A DNA stretch of 64,000 nucleotides from Henriciella sp. (GTDB taxonomy: Bacteria; Pseudomonadota; Alphaproteobacteria; Caulobacterales; Hyphomonadaceae): NCBI RefSeq assembly GCF_029937755.1, contig NZ_JAPYPG010000004.1:124001-188000 (forward strand). The letters run 5' to 3'. Under the pieces are notes generated by a model. It searched no databases. It saw only the letters and a list, made by a program, of their open reading frames with translations, and was not told the DNA's origin. Positions within the stretch are counted from its first letter, which is position 1; each line of letters opens with the position of its first letter. The position numbers were made by a program, and so were the translations under genes. Of the stretch, positions 25,741 through 35,384 are shown in pieces.

Positions 25741-27530
25741 CAGAAAGCCTCCCGGGATTTCGGGTCGAGCGACTGGCCGATACGATCAAGCGCGGTGCCT
25801 ATCTCGGCCATGGAATAATTGCGGGGCATTTGTCTGGCAGTGCTTTTTTCGCGCAGCGCGGCGACGCGGCGCACGCGTGCCTGATAAGGTGCTTCCTCGA
25901 ATTCCCCGGCAGCCGCGTAGATACGCTCCGGCACCATCCAGTGGCGGCTGGCGGCATCCATCTCGATCAGCGACACAAGTGTCTCCGCATCCCGTTTGAG
26001 ACGCGGCTCCATCGAGACCAGAAGCGCCTTGTCACCGGTGCGCACCGCGCTCAGCGCAGCCAGCCGGGCAATACCCTCACTGTCAGGATAGTTCTTTGCG
26101 ATCACCCTCAGCGCTTCATGATCGAGCGTGCGGAAAGCGAGCGCAGCGCGTGCGCGCGCAAGTTCCTCGGCATTGTCCGTCCGTGAGGCAAAGGCGCCGG
26201 CCAGGTTCTGCAGGCCAAGCTCGACGGCGCGCGCGGCTGCCCTGGCATAGAGCTGGTCACCTTCAGGCCGGTTTTCGAGCAGGCTGGAGCCAACCAGCAG
26301 GGCGTCCATGGCTTCGAGATTGTCGAGCAAGTCCGGGCTCTCGAGGCCCTCCTGCGCCAGTGAGACGAAATGCGTGGCAATACGATCATGCGCCCTGGGC
26401 GTCTGCGTGGCGGGCAGGTCGGCAAGCTGGAGTGTCAGGCCGTATCCCGCAACGCCCTCGAGATCGTTGAGCATGGTGTCGAGGCCGCTGGCAACCGCGG
26501 TTGCCTCGCCGCTTTTGCGAATATCCTCGAACACGGTGCCGGCGACATCTTCCTTGTATTCGCGGTCGACGTCGTAGCCGTGGCGCAGCAGGCTAGATAG
26601 CGCATCCTCACGAAACTGCTCCTCGCTCAGATAATTGCGCATCCGCGCTTCAGCGACGGCGCCACCCGTGTGCATGTCGAGCAGGGCCTTGTTGAAGCTG
26701 AGCCGGGTCGAGGTGGCGATCTCGGTCTCGGTAAAGTTCGCCATGGTCTTGCTAGCGAGAAGGCGCTCGCCGGCGGCATCCAGCGCCGGAACCATGGAAG
26801 CGGCCACTTCGATACGCAGCTGCATCGGCAAGCGGCGGAATTCGTTGATCTCGTCATTGAGCCGGCGTGCCGCTTTCTTGCGGTCAGTCGACAGAAGCGC
26901 GATCGTGTACCACAGGCCTGAAACGCCCGGGCAGGCAGCCTGTTCGCGGAAATAGCCGACATCTGGAGCCGACCGGCCTTCCATCAGATAGGCAAGCCGG
27001 CGAAGCGCAGAAGCTTCGGGGCCGACCACACCATCGAGCTGAAGGCGGGCTTCCTCGTTCAGACCAAGCGAGATAAAGGCGCGCGCCAGAGCGGCGTCAG
27101 AATTGTCGGCCTGGCTGGCCTCGGCGCTGCGGCGCCAGGCCAGCAGATCGTCATAGGTGCGAAGCGTGTGATAGGCGGAAAAATCATAAGGGTCGCGGTC
27201 GGAGCAGACCGCTTCAGCCACCGCCTGCTTCGGGCGAAGGGGGGCAATCCGGCGTGCGCTGACCGGCTGGGCCAGCTCAGGCTGAGCTTCAGCGGGCGGC
27301 TGCGAAGGCGCATCAGACGGGGTCAGCTTGCGCGGCTCGTTCGCCGGCTCTTCCTTATCCGGCGTGGCCGGCGTCAGCAGGCCTTCATCAATGGCGTTCT
27401 GCACAAAGCGGTCGAGCGAGCTTGGCAGCTCGCCCAAGTCACGTTCCTGCTTGCCTGTGCCTTCCGCGAAGGCCAGGTCACCGCTGGCAAAGGCCAGCGC
27501 CAGCAAGGATATGCGAAACGCCCTGTTCAC
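25740..27530 (-). CDS. Large periplasmic helical-repeat protein coupled to motA (MotC candidate)
   Basis: A 596-residue protein I do not recognise by sequence. It has a signal peptide (LLALAFASGDLAFAEG), a proline/glutamate-rich linker (about residues 40-95), two cysteines (about 109 and 199) and then alanine/leucine-rich helical repeats of TPR-like character to the end. The GTG start overlaps the motA stop (GTGA) and the stop overlaps the flgF start (TGATG), so it is embedded in the motor operon. Position, secretion and the presence of a MotE homologue at 40827 suggest the functional equivalent of rhizobial MotC, a periplasmic motor protein. That protein is shorter, and homology is not shown. 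Confidence 0.6.
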   Translation of the reverse strand: MNRAFRISLLALAFASGDLAFAEGTGKQERDLGELPSSLDRFVQNAIDEGLLTPATPDKEEPANEPRKLTPSDAPSQPPAEAQPELAQPVSARRIAPLRPKQAVAEAVCSDRDPYDFSAYHTLRTYDDLLAWRRSAEASQADNSDAALARAFISLGLNEEARLQLDGVVGPEASALRRLAYLMEGRSAPDVGYFREQAACPGVSGLWYTIALLSTDRKKAARRLNDEINEFRRLPMQLRIEVAASMVPALDAAGERLLASKTMANFTETEIATSTRLSFNKALLDMHTGGAVAEARMRNYLSEEQFREDALSSLLRHGYDVDREYKEDVAGTVFEDIRKSGEATAVASGLDTMLNDLEGVAGYGLTLQLADLPATQTPRAHDRIATHFVSLAQEGLESPDLLDNLEAMDALLVGSSLLENRPEGDQLYARAAARAVELGLQNLAGAFASRTDNAEELARARAALAFRTLDHEALRVIAKNYPDSEGIARLAALSAVRTGDKALLVSMEPRLKRDAETLVSLIEMDAASRHWMVPERIYAAAGEFEEAPYQARVRRVAALREKSTARQMPRNYSMAEIGTALDRIGQSLDPKSREAF

Positions 27531-28393
27531 GCAGCCTGTTTCAACCCCCTCACAGCTTGTTCGATTTCGTTGAAGGACGGGCGCACACGGGCCGGCGCAT
27601 GCCGGCGGGCGACCTCGACACAGATATTGACCGGGTTCTTGTGCAGGTTGGAGACCAGCACTTCACCAATCATCGAGTAGAAGAAATGCTCCTCCGAGCG
27701 GATCTGTTTCACGCGGGCAGCGAACGGACCGACCACGCCATAGGCGAGGAAGACGCCAAGGAACGTCCCGACCAGGGCGCCGCCGATCATGCCGCCGAGG
27801 ATTTCCGGTGGCTTGTCGATCGAGGCCATCGTCTTGATCACACCAAGCACGGCCGCAACGATCCCGAGAGCAGGAAGCGCATCGGCCATGTTTTGAAGGG
27901 CGTGCGCGCCGTGCTGGCGCTCATCGAGCAGGCTGTCGAGATGCTTTTCGAGCAACTCCTCGACCTGATGGACGTTATCGAAGTTCATCAGCATGGAGCG
28001 GATCGTGTCGCTGATCATCTCCACGGCTTCATGATCCTTCATGATTTTCGGATACTTCTGGAAAATGTCGGACGATTGCGGCTCTTCGATATGCGGCTCG
28101 ATATCGACCGGGTTCTGCTTCAGGACATTGAGCAGCTCGGTCATCAGGCAAAGCAGGTCCTGATAGTCGTTCTTCTTCCATTTGGGTCCGATGAACGCGG
28201 CAATGACGTCACCGCCGGTATGCTTGACGGTTGCCATGTCATTGGATGCGAGGAAAGCGCCGATCGCGGCGCCACCAATCATCATACCCTCGAATGGAAG
28301 GGCATGCATGATGATCTCCATATGGCCACCGGCCAGAAGATAGCCGCCAAACACCATCCCCACGGTGACCACGAGTCCGAGAATAGCATTCAC
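27527..28393 (-). CDS. motA: Flagellar stator protein MotA
   Basis: A 288-residue proton-channel stator subunit with four membrane segments: two at the N-terminus (LGLVVTVGMVFGGYLLAGG and MIGGAAIGAFLAS) and two after the cytoplasmic loop (ALGIVAAVLGVIKTMASI and LGVFLAYGVVGPFA). The loop has charged residues for rotor contact (about residues 80-160), and the conserved PPEILGGMIGGALVGTFLGV motif is present. Its partner motB starts 1.1 kb away on the other strand. It is co-directional with fliM upstream and the MotC candidate downstream. Confidence 0.96.
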   Translation of the reverse strand: MNAILGLVVTVGMVFGGYLLAGGHMEIIMHALPFEGMMIGGAAIGAFLASNDMATVKHTGGDVIAAFIGPKWKKNDYQDLLCLMTELLNVLKQNPVDIEPHIEEPQSSDIFQKYPKIMKDHEAVEMISDTIRSMLMNFDNVHQVEELLEKHLDSLLDERQHGAHALQNMADALPALGIVAAVLGVIKTMASIDKPPEILGGMIGGALVGTFLGVFLAYGVVGPFAARVKQIRSEEHFFYSMIGEVLVSNLHKNPVNICVEVARRHAPARVRPSFNEIEQAVRGLKQAA

Positions 28394-28441
28394 GTTTAAC
28401 CTCCTCCACGCCTTCTCAGGCGCAAACCCTCTCTAGAGCCC

Positions 28442-29380
28442 TCAGATGTCCGCAATCTCGCGGACGTAGCTCTCAATCACGGGACCATTAAGCTTTAGTG
28501 CTCTCTGGCCCTTCCAATTCCCCATTTCCCCCTGAGCGATCACTGCCTGGCCGTTCATTGTCTCGGCACACAGCATCAACTGGCCTCCCTCGGTCCCAGC
28601 CAGAGGCAGGACCTGACCAATCTCGAATCGCGAACAGTCGGCGATCGTCATGCCGAGGCTGTCGAGAACGACATCCAGCCGGATTGAGGACTGTCGCAGG
28701 CGTGTGCGAACTGTCTCGCTGTCGGACGCTCCGTATCCGGCGGAGCGGCCCTTCTTGCGCCCGCGTATATCCGCCGCAAGCTTTTCCATGCGCTCAAGAT
28801 CGAAGAAGAGCCGGATCTCAGGAGGCTCCTCGCCCCCTTCCAGCAGCCAGCCATCCTCGCTGCCTTCGGCGGCCAGGACGATATTGATCTGCGCCAGGCG
28901 GACATCTGGCTCGATGGCATCGCTCACGGCCGCAGGGTCGCCAAGGGACAGGATGTCCTCCGAGGCCGGCTTGTCGGAAATCGCGTCACGAACTTGCCGC
29001 CAGAGCTTTGAAGCGGGCTGCTCGCTCATCAGCTTCAGGAACAGGTCGGTCGCGCCCAGCAGGCTATCTGTGGACTGATGAAGGCGCTCGGCGGCATAGC
29101 GTGCGGCCCCCGGCCGGTCGATTGAAATGGCCAGTAGCGCGGCGCCTGTCTTGGTTAGCGAAACGAAGGAAAAACGCTCGGCCAGCTTCTTTTGCGCGGC
29201 CGCTCCTCGGACAATCTGACGCCCGGAAATACGCGCTTCCAGCTCATGTCCATAGACGTCTGCCGCCCAGCGCTTTGCCGCACCCACAAGGGCATCCCAC
29301 AATGGCGCGCACTGCAGCACTTTCGGGGGCAAACTCCCGGCGGCACTAATTTTCTTCCGCAGTACAGCAGACACGGGCAC
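28442..29380 (-). CDS. fliM: Divergent flagellar motor switch protein FliM
   Basis: A 312-residue protein whose C-terminal ~85 residues form a SpoA/FliN-like domain (SSIRLDVVLDSLGMTIADCS, FEIGQVLPLAG, GQAVIAQGEMGNWKGQRALK). It is upstream of motA, as fliM often is in alphaproteobacteria. The middle region is FliM-like in length but lacks an evident GGxG motif. The N-terminal EIDALL-type CheY-P binding peptide is also missing; the protein begins PVSAVLRKKISAAGS. The start is a GTG at 29380 without a strong ribosome site. An alternative name would be a generic SpoA-domain C-ring protein. Confidence 0.72.
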   Translation of the reverse strand: MPVSAVLRKKISAAGSLPPKVLQCAPLWDALVGAAKRWAADVYGHELEARISGRQIVRGAAAQKKLAERFSFVSLTKTGAALLAISIDRPGAARYAAERLHQSTDSLLGATDLFLKLMSEQPASKLWRQVRDAISDKPASEDILSLGDPAAVSDAIEPDVRLAQINIVLAAEGSEDGWLLEGGEEPPEIRLFFDLERMEKLAADIRGRKKGRSAGYGASDSETVRTRLRQSSIRLDVVLDSLGMTIADCSRFEIGQVLPLAGTEGGQLMLCAETMNGQAVIAQGEMGNWKGQRALKLNGPVIESYVREIADI

Positions 29381-29533
29381 ACCTATGGCGACAGTAATTG
29401 ATCCTGTTACCGAGCAGTGAATTTATTTGGTTGATGAATCGTTATCGCGGCAGCGCGAATACTCACTCTTGCGTATAAGCTTATTTGAGGAGGCTTTGTT
29501 ATTTACCCTGCTGCAGCATCAAGGCGGGGCAAC

Positions 29534-30379
29534 ATGGCAGAACAGCCATCTCAACAGGTTCAACCTATCATCATCAAGAGAAAGAAGGTGGTGAAGGCCG
29601 ACGGCCATCATGGCGGCGCCTGGAAAGTGGCGTATGCGGACTTCGTCACAGCGATGATGGCATTCTTCCTGCTGATGTGGCTGCTCAATGCGACAACCGA
29701 AGAACAGCGCAAGGGCATCGCCGACTATTTCAATCCGACCATTCCGGTCAGCCGGATTTCAGGCGGTGGCTCTGATGGCCTGAACGGCTCATCCATCATG
29801 ACCGAGCAGACCTATGCCAAGATGGGCACCGGCGCGACGCGCAGGAACACGGTCGACTACCCGGAATCCGATGGCGCCGGAAAGAACGATGCCAGCAATG
29901 AGGAAGTTGCCGAGAATCTCGAGACGATGAGGGCCGAGCTGAGCAAGCACTCCCGCCAGCTATCAGAGCACCTCATGGTCAAGATGTCGCCCGAGGGCAT
30001 CGTCCTGGAGATTGTCGAGTCCGACAGCTCTCCGCTCTTCGCCCTTGGACAGAGCGAGCCGACCGACCTGCTTGAGCAGCTCCTTGTCATGGTCAACACA
30101 TCGCTCGGAAGCTTCGAGAATGACATCAAGATCGTCGGTCATACCGACAGCCGCCAGTATCGTGGTGGTGGCACTTATGACAACTGGAACCTGTCGGCAG
30201 ACCGCGCCAATACCGCCCGTACGCTTCTGCTCGATGCCGGGCTCAAGGGAACCAGGCTGAAAGAGGTTTCGGGCCGCGCAGATACCGATCCCCTAGTGCC
30301 CGGCGACCCGACGGCAGCGCAGAACCGGCGCATCTCCATCACCATTCTCACCCACGAGTCCGGCGTGCCGAAAAGCTGA
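29534..30379 (+). CDS. motB: Flagellar stator protein MotB
   Basis: A 281-residue stator subunit. The single membrane helix AYADFVTAMMAFFLLMWLLN contains the proton-accepting aspartate. The plug region follows, and then an OmpA-like peptidoglycan-binding domain (IKIVGHTDSRQYRG, NWNLSADRANTARTLLLDAG). The start at 29534 has GGCGGGG upstream. It opens the plus-strand row motB-flgE-flgK-flgL-flgI and is divergent from the fliM-motA row, so the stator halves are made from opposite promoters in one 154-bp spacer. Confidence 0.96.
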   Translation: MAEQPSQQVQPIIIKRKKVVKADGHHGGAWKVAYADFVTAMMAFFLLMWLLNATTEEQRKGIADYFNPTIPVSRISGGGSDGLNGSSIMTEQTYAKMGTGATRRNTVDYPESDGAGKNDASNEEVAENLETMRAELSKHSRQLSEHLMVKMSPEGIVLEIVESDSSPLFALGQSEPTDLLEQLLVMVNTSLGSFENDIKIVGHTDSRQYRGGGTYDNWNLSADRANTARTLLLDAGLKGTRLKEVSGRADTDPLVPGDPTAAQNRRISITILTHESGVPKS

Positions 30380-30442
30380 TTATTCGCTTATTAACTAAAG
30401 ACGGCCAACTTTCTCCGTACACATTCGGTAGGAGTCCGTCTA

Positions 30443-31747
30443 ATGACTATCTCGTCGTCCCTGAACGCTGGCGTTATGGGTTTGAATTCCAATGCCAGCC
30501 GTCTTTCCACCATTTCCGATAACATCGCCAACTCGTCGACCTATGGCTACAAGCGTAGCCAGGTAGACTTTTCGAGCATGGTGCTAGAGCAGCGCTCGGC
30601 GGCTTATTCCGCTGGCGGCGTCCGGGTGAATACCTTCAAGGACATCGCAGCGACCGGCTCGCTCATCTCGACCGGTAATGCCACCGACATGGCTGTCGCG
30701 GGCCGTGGTTTACTGCCAGTGACCGACAGCACCGGCGTCGACTCGCTCGCAGCCGAACGCGAACTGATGCTGACCCCGACGGGCGCCTTCTACGCTGACC
30801 AGAACGGCAACCTGCGCACGCAGAGTGGTCTCTTCCTGCTCGGCTGGCCTGCGAACCAGGATGGCCAAGTCGGCAATGTCAGCCGCAATAGCGGCATCAA
30901 TCTCGAGCCAGTCAACATCTCCGCCTCGCAATACACTGCTTCTCCGACGGAATCTGTTGAACTGGGCATCAACCTGCCCGTCGACGCGACCAAGTCAGGC
31001 GCGCCGGGCGATAGCTATCCGCTGCCAATCGAGTATTTCGACAATCTCGGCCGCGCCCAGACAATGACCCTGGAATTCTCGCCGACGATTCCTGGCAGTG
31101 GCTATTCCAACCAGTGGAGCGTTGAAGTCTTCGACAGCGCCGGTGACCCGCTCACATCCATTGGCGATCTCGACATCACTTTCGCAGATACACCGACCAA
31201 TGGCGGCCGGATCGACACCGTGAACGCCACAAATGGCGCCACGTACGACGCCGCCACCGGCCGGGTTTCGCTGAACCTGCCGCACGGCCCGGTCGATATC
31301 TTCATCGGGCGCCCCGGCGACAGTGCCGGCATCACGCAGCTTTCCGCCCCCTTCTCCCCGACGGCCGTAACCAAGGACGGTGCGCCGATCGGCGACCTTC
31401 AGTCGGTCGAGATCGATGAGGACGGTTATCTGAAAGCCATCTACAATACCGGCTTCCGCCGCACGCTCTACCAGATCCCGGTTGGCGACGTACCCAACAT
31501 GAACGGTCTCAAGTCTCTGGACTCGCAGGCCTATTCGGTCTCCGCGGAAAGCGGCAACCTGTATATGTGGGATGCTGGTACCGGCCCGGTCGGCACGGTT
31601 TCGGGCTATGCCCTGATGGAATCAACCACCGACATCGCGTCGGAGCTGACCGATCTCATCGAGACCCAGCGGGCTTATTCCTCGAACGCCAAGATCGTCC
31701 AGACCGTGGACGAGATGCTTCAGGAAACCACCAATCTGAAGCGCTAA
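30443..31747 (+). CDS. flgE: Flagellar hook protein FlgE
   Basis: A 434-residue hook subunit. The N-terminal export and D0 region is MGLNSNASRLSTISDNIANS followed by STYGYKRSQVDFSSMV. FlgE D1/D2 segments are visible (YPLPIEYFDNLGRAQTMTLE), and the C-terminal helix has TDLIETQRAYSSNAKIVQTV. A GGTAGGAG ribosome site precedes the ATG. It lies 63 bp after motB; the spacer has a TTATTAACTAAAG stretch that may hold a promoter but no clear sigma-54 box. Confidence 0.96.
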   Translation: MTISSSLNAGVMGLNSNASRLSTISDNIANSSTYGYKRSQVDFSSMVLEQRSAAYSAGGVRVNTFKDIAATGSLISTGNATDMAVAGRGLLPVTDSTGVDSLAAERELMLTPTGAFYADQNGNLRTQSGLFLLGWPANQDGQVGNVSRNSGINLEPVNISASQYTASPTESVELGINLPVDATKSGAPGDSYPLPIEYFDNLGRAQTMTLEFSPTIPGSGYSNQWSVEVFDSAGDPLTSIGDLDITFADTPTNGGRIDTVNATNGATYDAATGRVSLNLPHGPVDIFIGRPGDSAGITQLSAPFSPTAVTKDGAPIGDLQSVEIDEDGYLKAIYNTGFRRTLYQIPVGDVPNMNGLKSLDSQAYSVSAESGNLYMWDAGTGPVGTVSGYALMESTTDIASELTDLIETQRAYSSNAKIVQTVDEMLQETTNLKR

Positions 31748-31774
31748 GACGCTAGATGAAAGGCGGATGAATCC

Positions 31775-33223
31775 GTGAGTCTTTCACACGCCATAAACGC
31801 GGCGCGATCCGGCCTTCAGGTCAGTGGCCTGAGGGCCGACATCGTTGCAACGAATGTCGCAAACGCAACAACGCCGGGCTATGTCCGGCGTTCTGTCTTG
31901 CTGAGCGAGACAATTGTCGGGGCCGATACCCAGGGTGTGCGCGCCGTCGGGATCGACCGCGCCCGCGATGCCGGCCTGACTTCCGAACGTATGTCGCTGA
32001 CCAGCGACCTCTCACGCGCCAGCGTTATGGCATCGGCCTGGCAATCCATCTCCTCGCGCGTCGGGGACTCTGCTGACGGCTCCGGCCTGTTCGGCATGAT
32101 GTCCGATCTGGAATCGACCCTGAAGGCCGCTCAGGCCACACCGGAGTCGAAGGCAACCGCGAACGCCGTGCTCGATGCCGCCCGCGCGCTGACCAACGAA
32201 TTCAACAGCCTCTCCAAGATGGCTGCCAATCAACGCGCTGAAGCTGACCGCGAAATCGCCGATGGCGTGGATATCGTCAACAAGGCCTTGAGGGACATCG
32301 AAGCGCTGAACGCGCAGATCTCCAAGATGGACCGCACGACCTCCCAGGCCGCGGCCCTGATGGATGAGCGCCAGCGCGTTCTCGATACCGTGTCTGAATA
32401 TCTTCCCGTTGAAGCGGTCCAGCGCGATTATGGCATGATCGACGTTGTGACCAAGGAAGGCGTCTTCCTGCTCAACGGTACGGCGCGCCAGATTGAGTTT
32501 ACCGGGTCCAATGCTTTCGGGCCCGACCAGACCTTCGACGGCGGCCAGCTTTCCGGGCTGAAAGTCGGTGATACAGACCTGACTCCGGGCGGGTCCAACT
32601 GGTCTGCTGCGTCCAGCGGCCTGTTCGGCGCGCTCTTCACGCTACGCGACAACGACCTGCCGGAGTTCAGCAGCCAGCTCGACACGGTCGCCGAAGACCT
32701 CGTCGCACGCCTGTCGGCTGACGGCATCGACCCGACAACAACCACAGGCGAATTCGGCCTGTTCGCGGATCCTGGCACGCCGGGCGATCCAGGCCTAGCA
32801 GGACGTATCTCCGTCAACGCTGCCGTTGACCCGGCGCAGGGCGGTGAAGTCTGGCGGCTGCGCGACGGCATGAACGCAGCCTCTGAAGGCGCGCCTGGCA
32901 ACAATTCAGTCCTGTCTGCCATGATCGAGGCCCTGACCAGTGGCCGCTCGATCAGCGAGAATGGAATCCAGGGCAGCTTCACCGCATCGCAACTGTCTGC
33001 GCACCTGTCGTCGATGGCTGGCCAGCGGCGCATCTCAAACGAAGCTGTCCTGTCCTCCACGTCTGCCCAGCAAACGATGGCCCTCGAGGCCGAACAGTCC
33101 CAGACTGGTGTGGATGTCGATGCCCAGATGCAGGATCTGCTGATGATCGAACAAGCCTACGCCGCCAACGCCCGGGTCATCGAGGTTGCCAGCCAGATGA
33201 TCCAGAGACTGATGGAGCTCTGA
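31775..33223 (+). CDS. flgK: Flagellar hook-filament junction protein FlgK
   Basis: A 482-residue junction protein, HAP1. The N-terminus has AARSGLQVSGLRADIVATNV followed by ANATTPGYVRRSV. A D1 coiled-coil region (RQRVLDTVSEYLPVEAV) and the C-terminal MQDLLMIEQAYAANARVIEV are present. It starts with GTG at 31775, with the purine-rich GGCGGATGAA upstream. It follows flgE by 27 bp and precedes flgL by 1 bp. It is somewhat shorter than enteric FlgK (about 545 residues), as usual in alphaproteobacteria. Confidence 0.93.
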   Translation: MSLSHAINAARSGLQVSGLRADIVATNVANATTPGYVRRSVLLSETIVGADTQGVRAVGIDRARDAGLTSERMSLTSDLSRASVMASAWQSISSRVGDSADGSGLFGMMSDLESTLKAAQATPESKATANAVLDAARALTNEFNSLSKMAANQRAEADREIADGVDIVNKALRDIEALNAQISKMDRTTSQAAALMDERQRVLDTVSEYLPVEAVQRDYGMIDVVTKEGVFLLNGTARQIEFTGSNAFGPDQTFDGGQLSGLKVGDTDLTPGGSNWSAASSGLFGALFTLRDNDLPEFSSQLDTVAEDLVARLSADGIDPTTTTGEFGLFADPGTPGDPGLAGRISVNAAVDPAQGGEVWRLRDGMNAASEGAPGNNSVLSAMIEALTSGRSISENGIQGSFTASQLSAHLSSMAGQRRISNEAVLSSTSAQQTMALEAEQSQTGVDVDAQMQDLLMIEQAYAANARVIEVASQMIQRLMEL

Positions 33224-33224
33224 C

Positions 33225-34205
33225 ATGAATAGACTGTCTATCCCGTCCGCGCTGCTCAGTGCCAAACTGACCCAGAACGTGGCAGACCTGCGCTCCCGGA
33301 TCAGCGCGGTATCAACCGAAGCCACAACCGGACAGCGTGCAGATCTCACCAAGCACCTCTCCGGGCGTATCGGTGACGCAATGCTGAGCCAGAAGGCCCT
33401 GCAGGACATCACCAGTGAGCGCAGCACACTTGGCATACGTGAAGCGAGGCTCGACCTCGTCCAGCAAAGCCTTTCAGGCATCCAGACCACGACGAACGGC
33501 CTCTCGGCGCGGCTGCTTTCAGCCGTCGGGATCGGCAACGAGTCCGAAGTGACTGCAGTTTCGCGCGATGCGAAAAATGCTCTCGAAAAGGTCTTCTCAT
33601 CACTCAATGTCCGCCATGGAGAACGCTTCCTGTTTGCGGGCGACGCAACCTCGACCCAGCCATTCGGAGACACCGATCAGCTGCTTTCGGACGTGCGCCA
33701 GATGGCGATCGATGCCACCGATGCCGCCGACTTCGAAACCCTGATGGATGATTATTTCAATTCACCGACCGGCGGCTGGCAGCAGACCATTTACCAGGGC
33801 TCAGCGACCGCCTCTGATGGCGACGCTGTAACGGCAACAGATCCGGCACTGCGCAAAGTCGTCGCCGGACTCGCTACGATGGCTCTTGCCGGACAGGACA
33901 GTACCCCGGCCCTTCTTCAGATTAACATGGGCGCGCTCCAGTCCGCCGCGGACAAGGTATCCGAAGGTCAGGTGGACCTCACGAATCTGCGTGCCGGCCT
34001 CGGCGTCACGCAGGAACGCATCACAAGCAGTCAGGAAGCGCTCGATGTCGAGGAAACCATCCTCACCGAGGCTTTCACCAAGATTGCAACGCGCGATCAA
34101 TACGAAGCGGCGACGGAACTACGGGAGCTGGAGAGCAATCTCGAAGCCTCCTACCTGCTCACTGCGCGTCTCTCCAACCTGTCTCTTATGAATTATCTGA
34201 GGTGA
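33225..34205 (+). CDS. flgL: Flagellar hook-filament junction protein FlgL
   Basis: A 326-residue flagellin-like HAP3. The N-terminal helix region is LSAKLTQNVADLRSRISAVS with the STEATTGQRADLTKHLSG signature. The C-terminal helices include TKIATRDQYEAATELRELES, then YLLTARLSNLSLMNYLR. The central variable region is short. It is coupled to flgK and followed 4 bp later by flgI. It is distinguished from flagellin by position and by the short centre. Confidence 0.93.
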   Translation: MNRLSIPSALLSAKLTQNVADLRSRISAVSTEATTGQRADLTKHLSGRIGDAMLSQKALQDITSERSTLGIREARLDLVQQSLSGIQTTTNGLSARLLSAVGIGNESEVTAVSRDAKNALEKVFSSLNVRHGERFLFAGDATSTQPFGDTDQLLSDVRQMAIDATDAADFETLMDDYFNSPTGGWQQTIYQGSATASDGDAVTATDPALRKVVAGLATMALAGQDSTPALLQINMGALQSAADKVSEGQVDLTNLRAGLGVTQERITSSQEALDVEETILTEAFTKIATRDQYEAATELRELESNLEASYLLTARLSNLSLMNYLR

Positions 34206-34209
34206 TCCG

Positions 34210-35319
34210 ATGAAGCGTCTCATCCTCTTCACCCTGCTGGTGAGCCTTCTGCACATCACGGCCCCGCCCCCGGCCGACGGGCAGACGCGAATCCGCGACA
34301 TCGTCGATGTCGAGGGCGTGCGCCAGAACGACCTGATCGGCTACGGCATCGTTGTCGGCCTCAACGGGACCGGCGACACGGTGCGCAACTCGCCCTTCAC
34401 CGAGGACTCGCTGACCTACATGCTCGAACGCCTCGGCGTGAATGTGCAGGGCGAGGACATCAAGCCGGACAATGTCGCCGCCGTTCTCGTCACCTCTACC
34501 CTGCCCTCCTTTGCGCGCAACGGGTCTTCGGTCGATGTCTCGGTCTCCTCCATCGGCGATGCAAAGAGCCTCGAGGGCGGGACGCTTATCCTGACGCCGC
34601 TCAAGGGCGCGGACGGGGAAGTCTATGCCGTCGCCCAGGGCAGCATTGTCGTCTCCGGCCTTGATGTGCAGGCCAACGGCGCGAGCGAACGACGCGGCAC
34701 GCCCACGGCGGGCGCAATCCCTAACGGCGCACGGGTCGAGCGCGAGATCGGGTATGAATTCAACCAGCGCGAATCGCTTGTCCTGGCCCTGCGCGATCCG
34801 GACTTCACCACGGCCGCCAATGTCGAGGACACGATCAATATGGCCATGGGCTCTCCGGTAGCCTTCATGCGCGATCCGGGCACGGTCGATCTCGACCTGC
34901 GCTCTCTGTCAGGCTCGCCGTCGCGTATCCTGGCAAGCATCGAGAACCTGCCTGTGGAGGTCGCCGTACCGGCCCGCATCGTCATCGACGAACAGTCCGG
35001 CACCATCGTTCTCGGCGAGGATGTGACCATATCCAAGGTCGCCATCGCCCAGGGTAATATCTCCATCAAGGTGACCGAGACGCCTGTCGTCTCCCAGCCC
35101 AACCCCTTCTCGGACGGCGAATCCATCGTCCTTCCGCGCTCCCAGATCGAGATCCGCGAGACGGGAACAGACAATGTCGCCCTGCTCAACGCCAATGTGA
35201 CCCTGTCGCAGCTCATCGACGGGCTGAATGCACTGGGGGTCTCGCCGGGCGAGATGGCCGACATCATCCGCACGATGAAGGCCGCCGGCGCCATCCATGC
35301 CGACCTGATCGTGCGCTAG
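34210..35319 (+). CDS. flgI: Flagellar P-ring protein FlgI
   Basis: A 369-residue periplasmic P-ring subunit with a cleavable signal peptide (LFTLLVSLLHITAPPPADGQ). Strong family motifs follow: RIRDIVDVEGVRQNDLIGYG, IVVGLNGTGDTVRNSPFTED, VSVSSIGDAKSLEGGTL and the C-terminal LNALGVSPGEMADIIRTMKA. It closes the motB-flgE-flgK-flgL row. A strong intrinsic terminator follows 36 bp after the stop. Confidence 0.98.
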   Translation: MKRLILFTLLVSLLHITAPPPADGQTRIRDIVDVEGVRQNDLIGYGIVVGLNGTGDTVRNSPFTEDSLTYMLERLGVNVQGEDIKPDNVAAVLVTSTLPSFARNGSSVDVSVSSIGDAKSLEGGTLILTPLKGADGEVYAVAQGSIVVSGLDVQANGASERRGTPTAGAIPNGARVEREIGYEFNQRESLVLALRDPDFTTAANVEDTINMAMGSPVAFMRDPGTVDLDLRSLSGSPSRILASIENLPVEVAVPARIVIDEQSGTIVLGEDVTISKVAIAQGNISIKVTETPVVSQPNPFSDGESIVLPRSQIEIRETGTDNVALLNANVTLSQLIDGLNALGVSPGEMADIIRTMKAAGAIHADLIVR

Positions 35320-35354
35320 CAGCGCCATCGGCAAGACTTCAATTATCTGGAAGA

Positions 35355-35379
35355 GGCGGCCAGTCCTGGCCGCCTTTTT
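35355..35379 (+). terminator. Rho-independent terminator after flgI
   Basis: A near-perfect stem GGCGGCCA / TGGCCGCC (35355-35374, small GTCC loop) is followed by TTTTT (35375-35379) on the plus strand. It lies between the flgI stop and the convergent fliG stop. It ends the hook-junction operon. There is no matching T-run on the minus strand, so it works mainly in the plus direction. Confidence 0.9.
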
Positions 35380-35384
35380 CAGGC

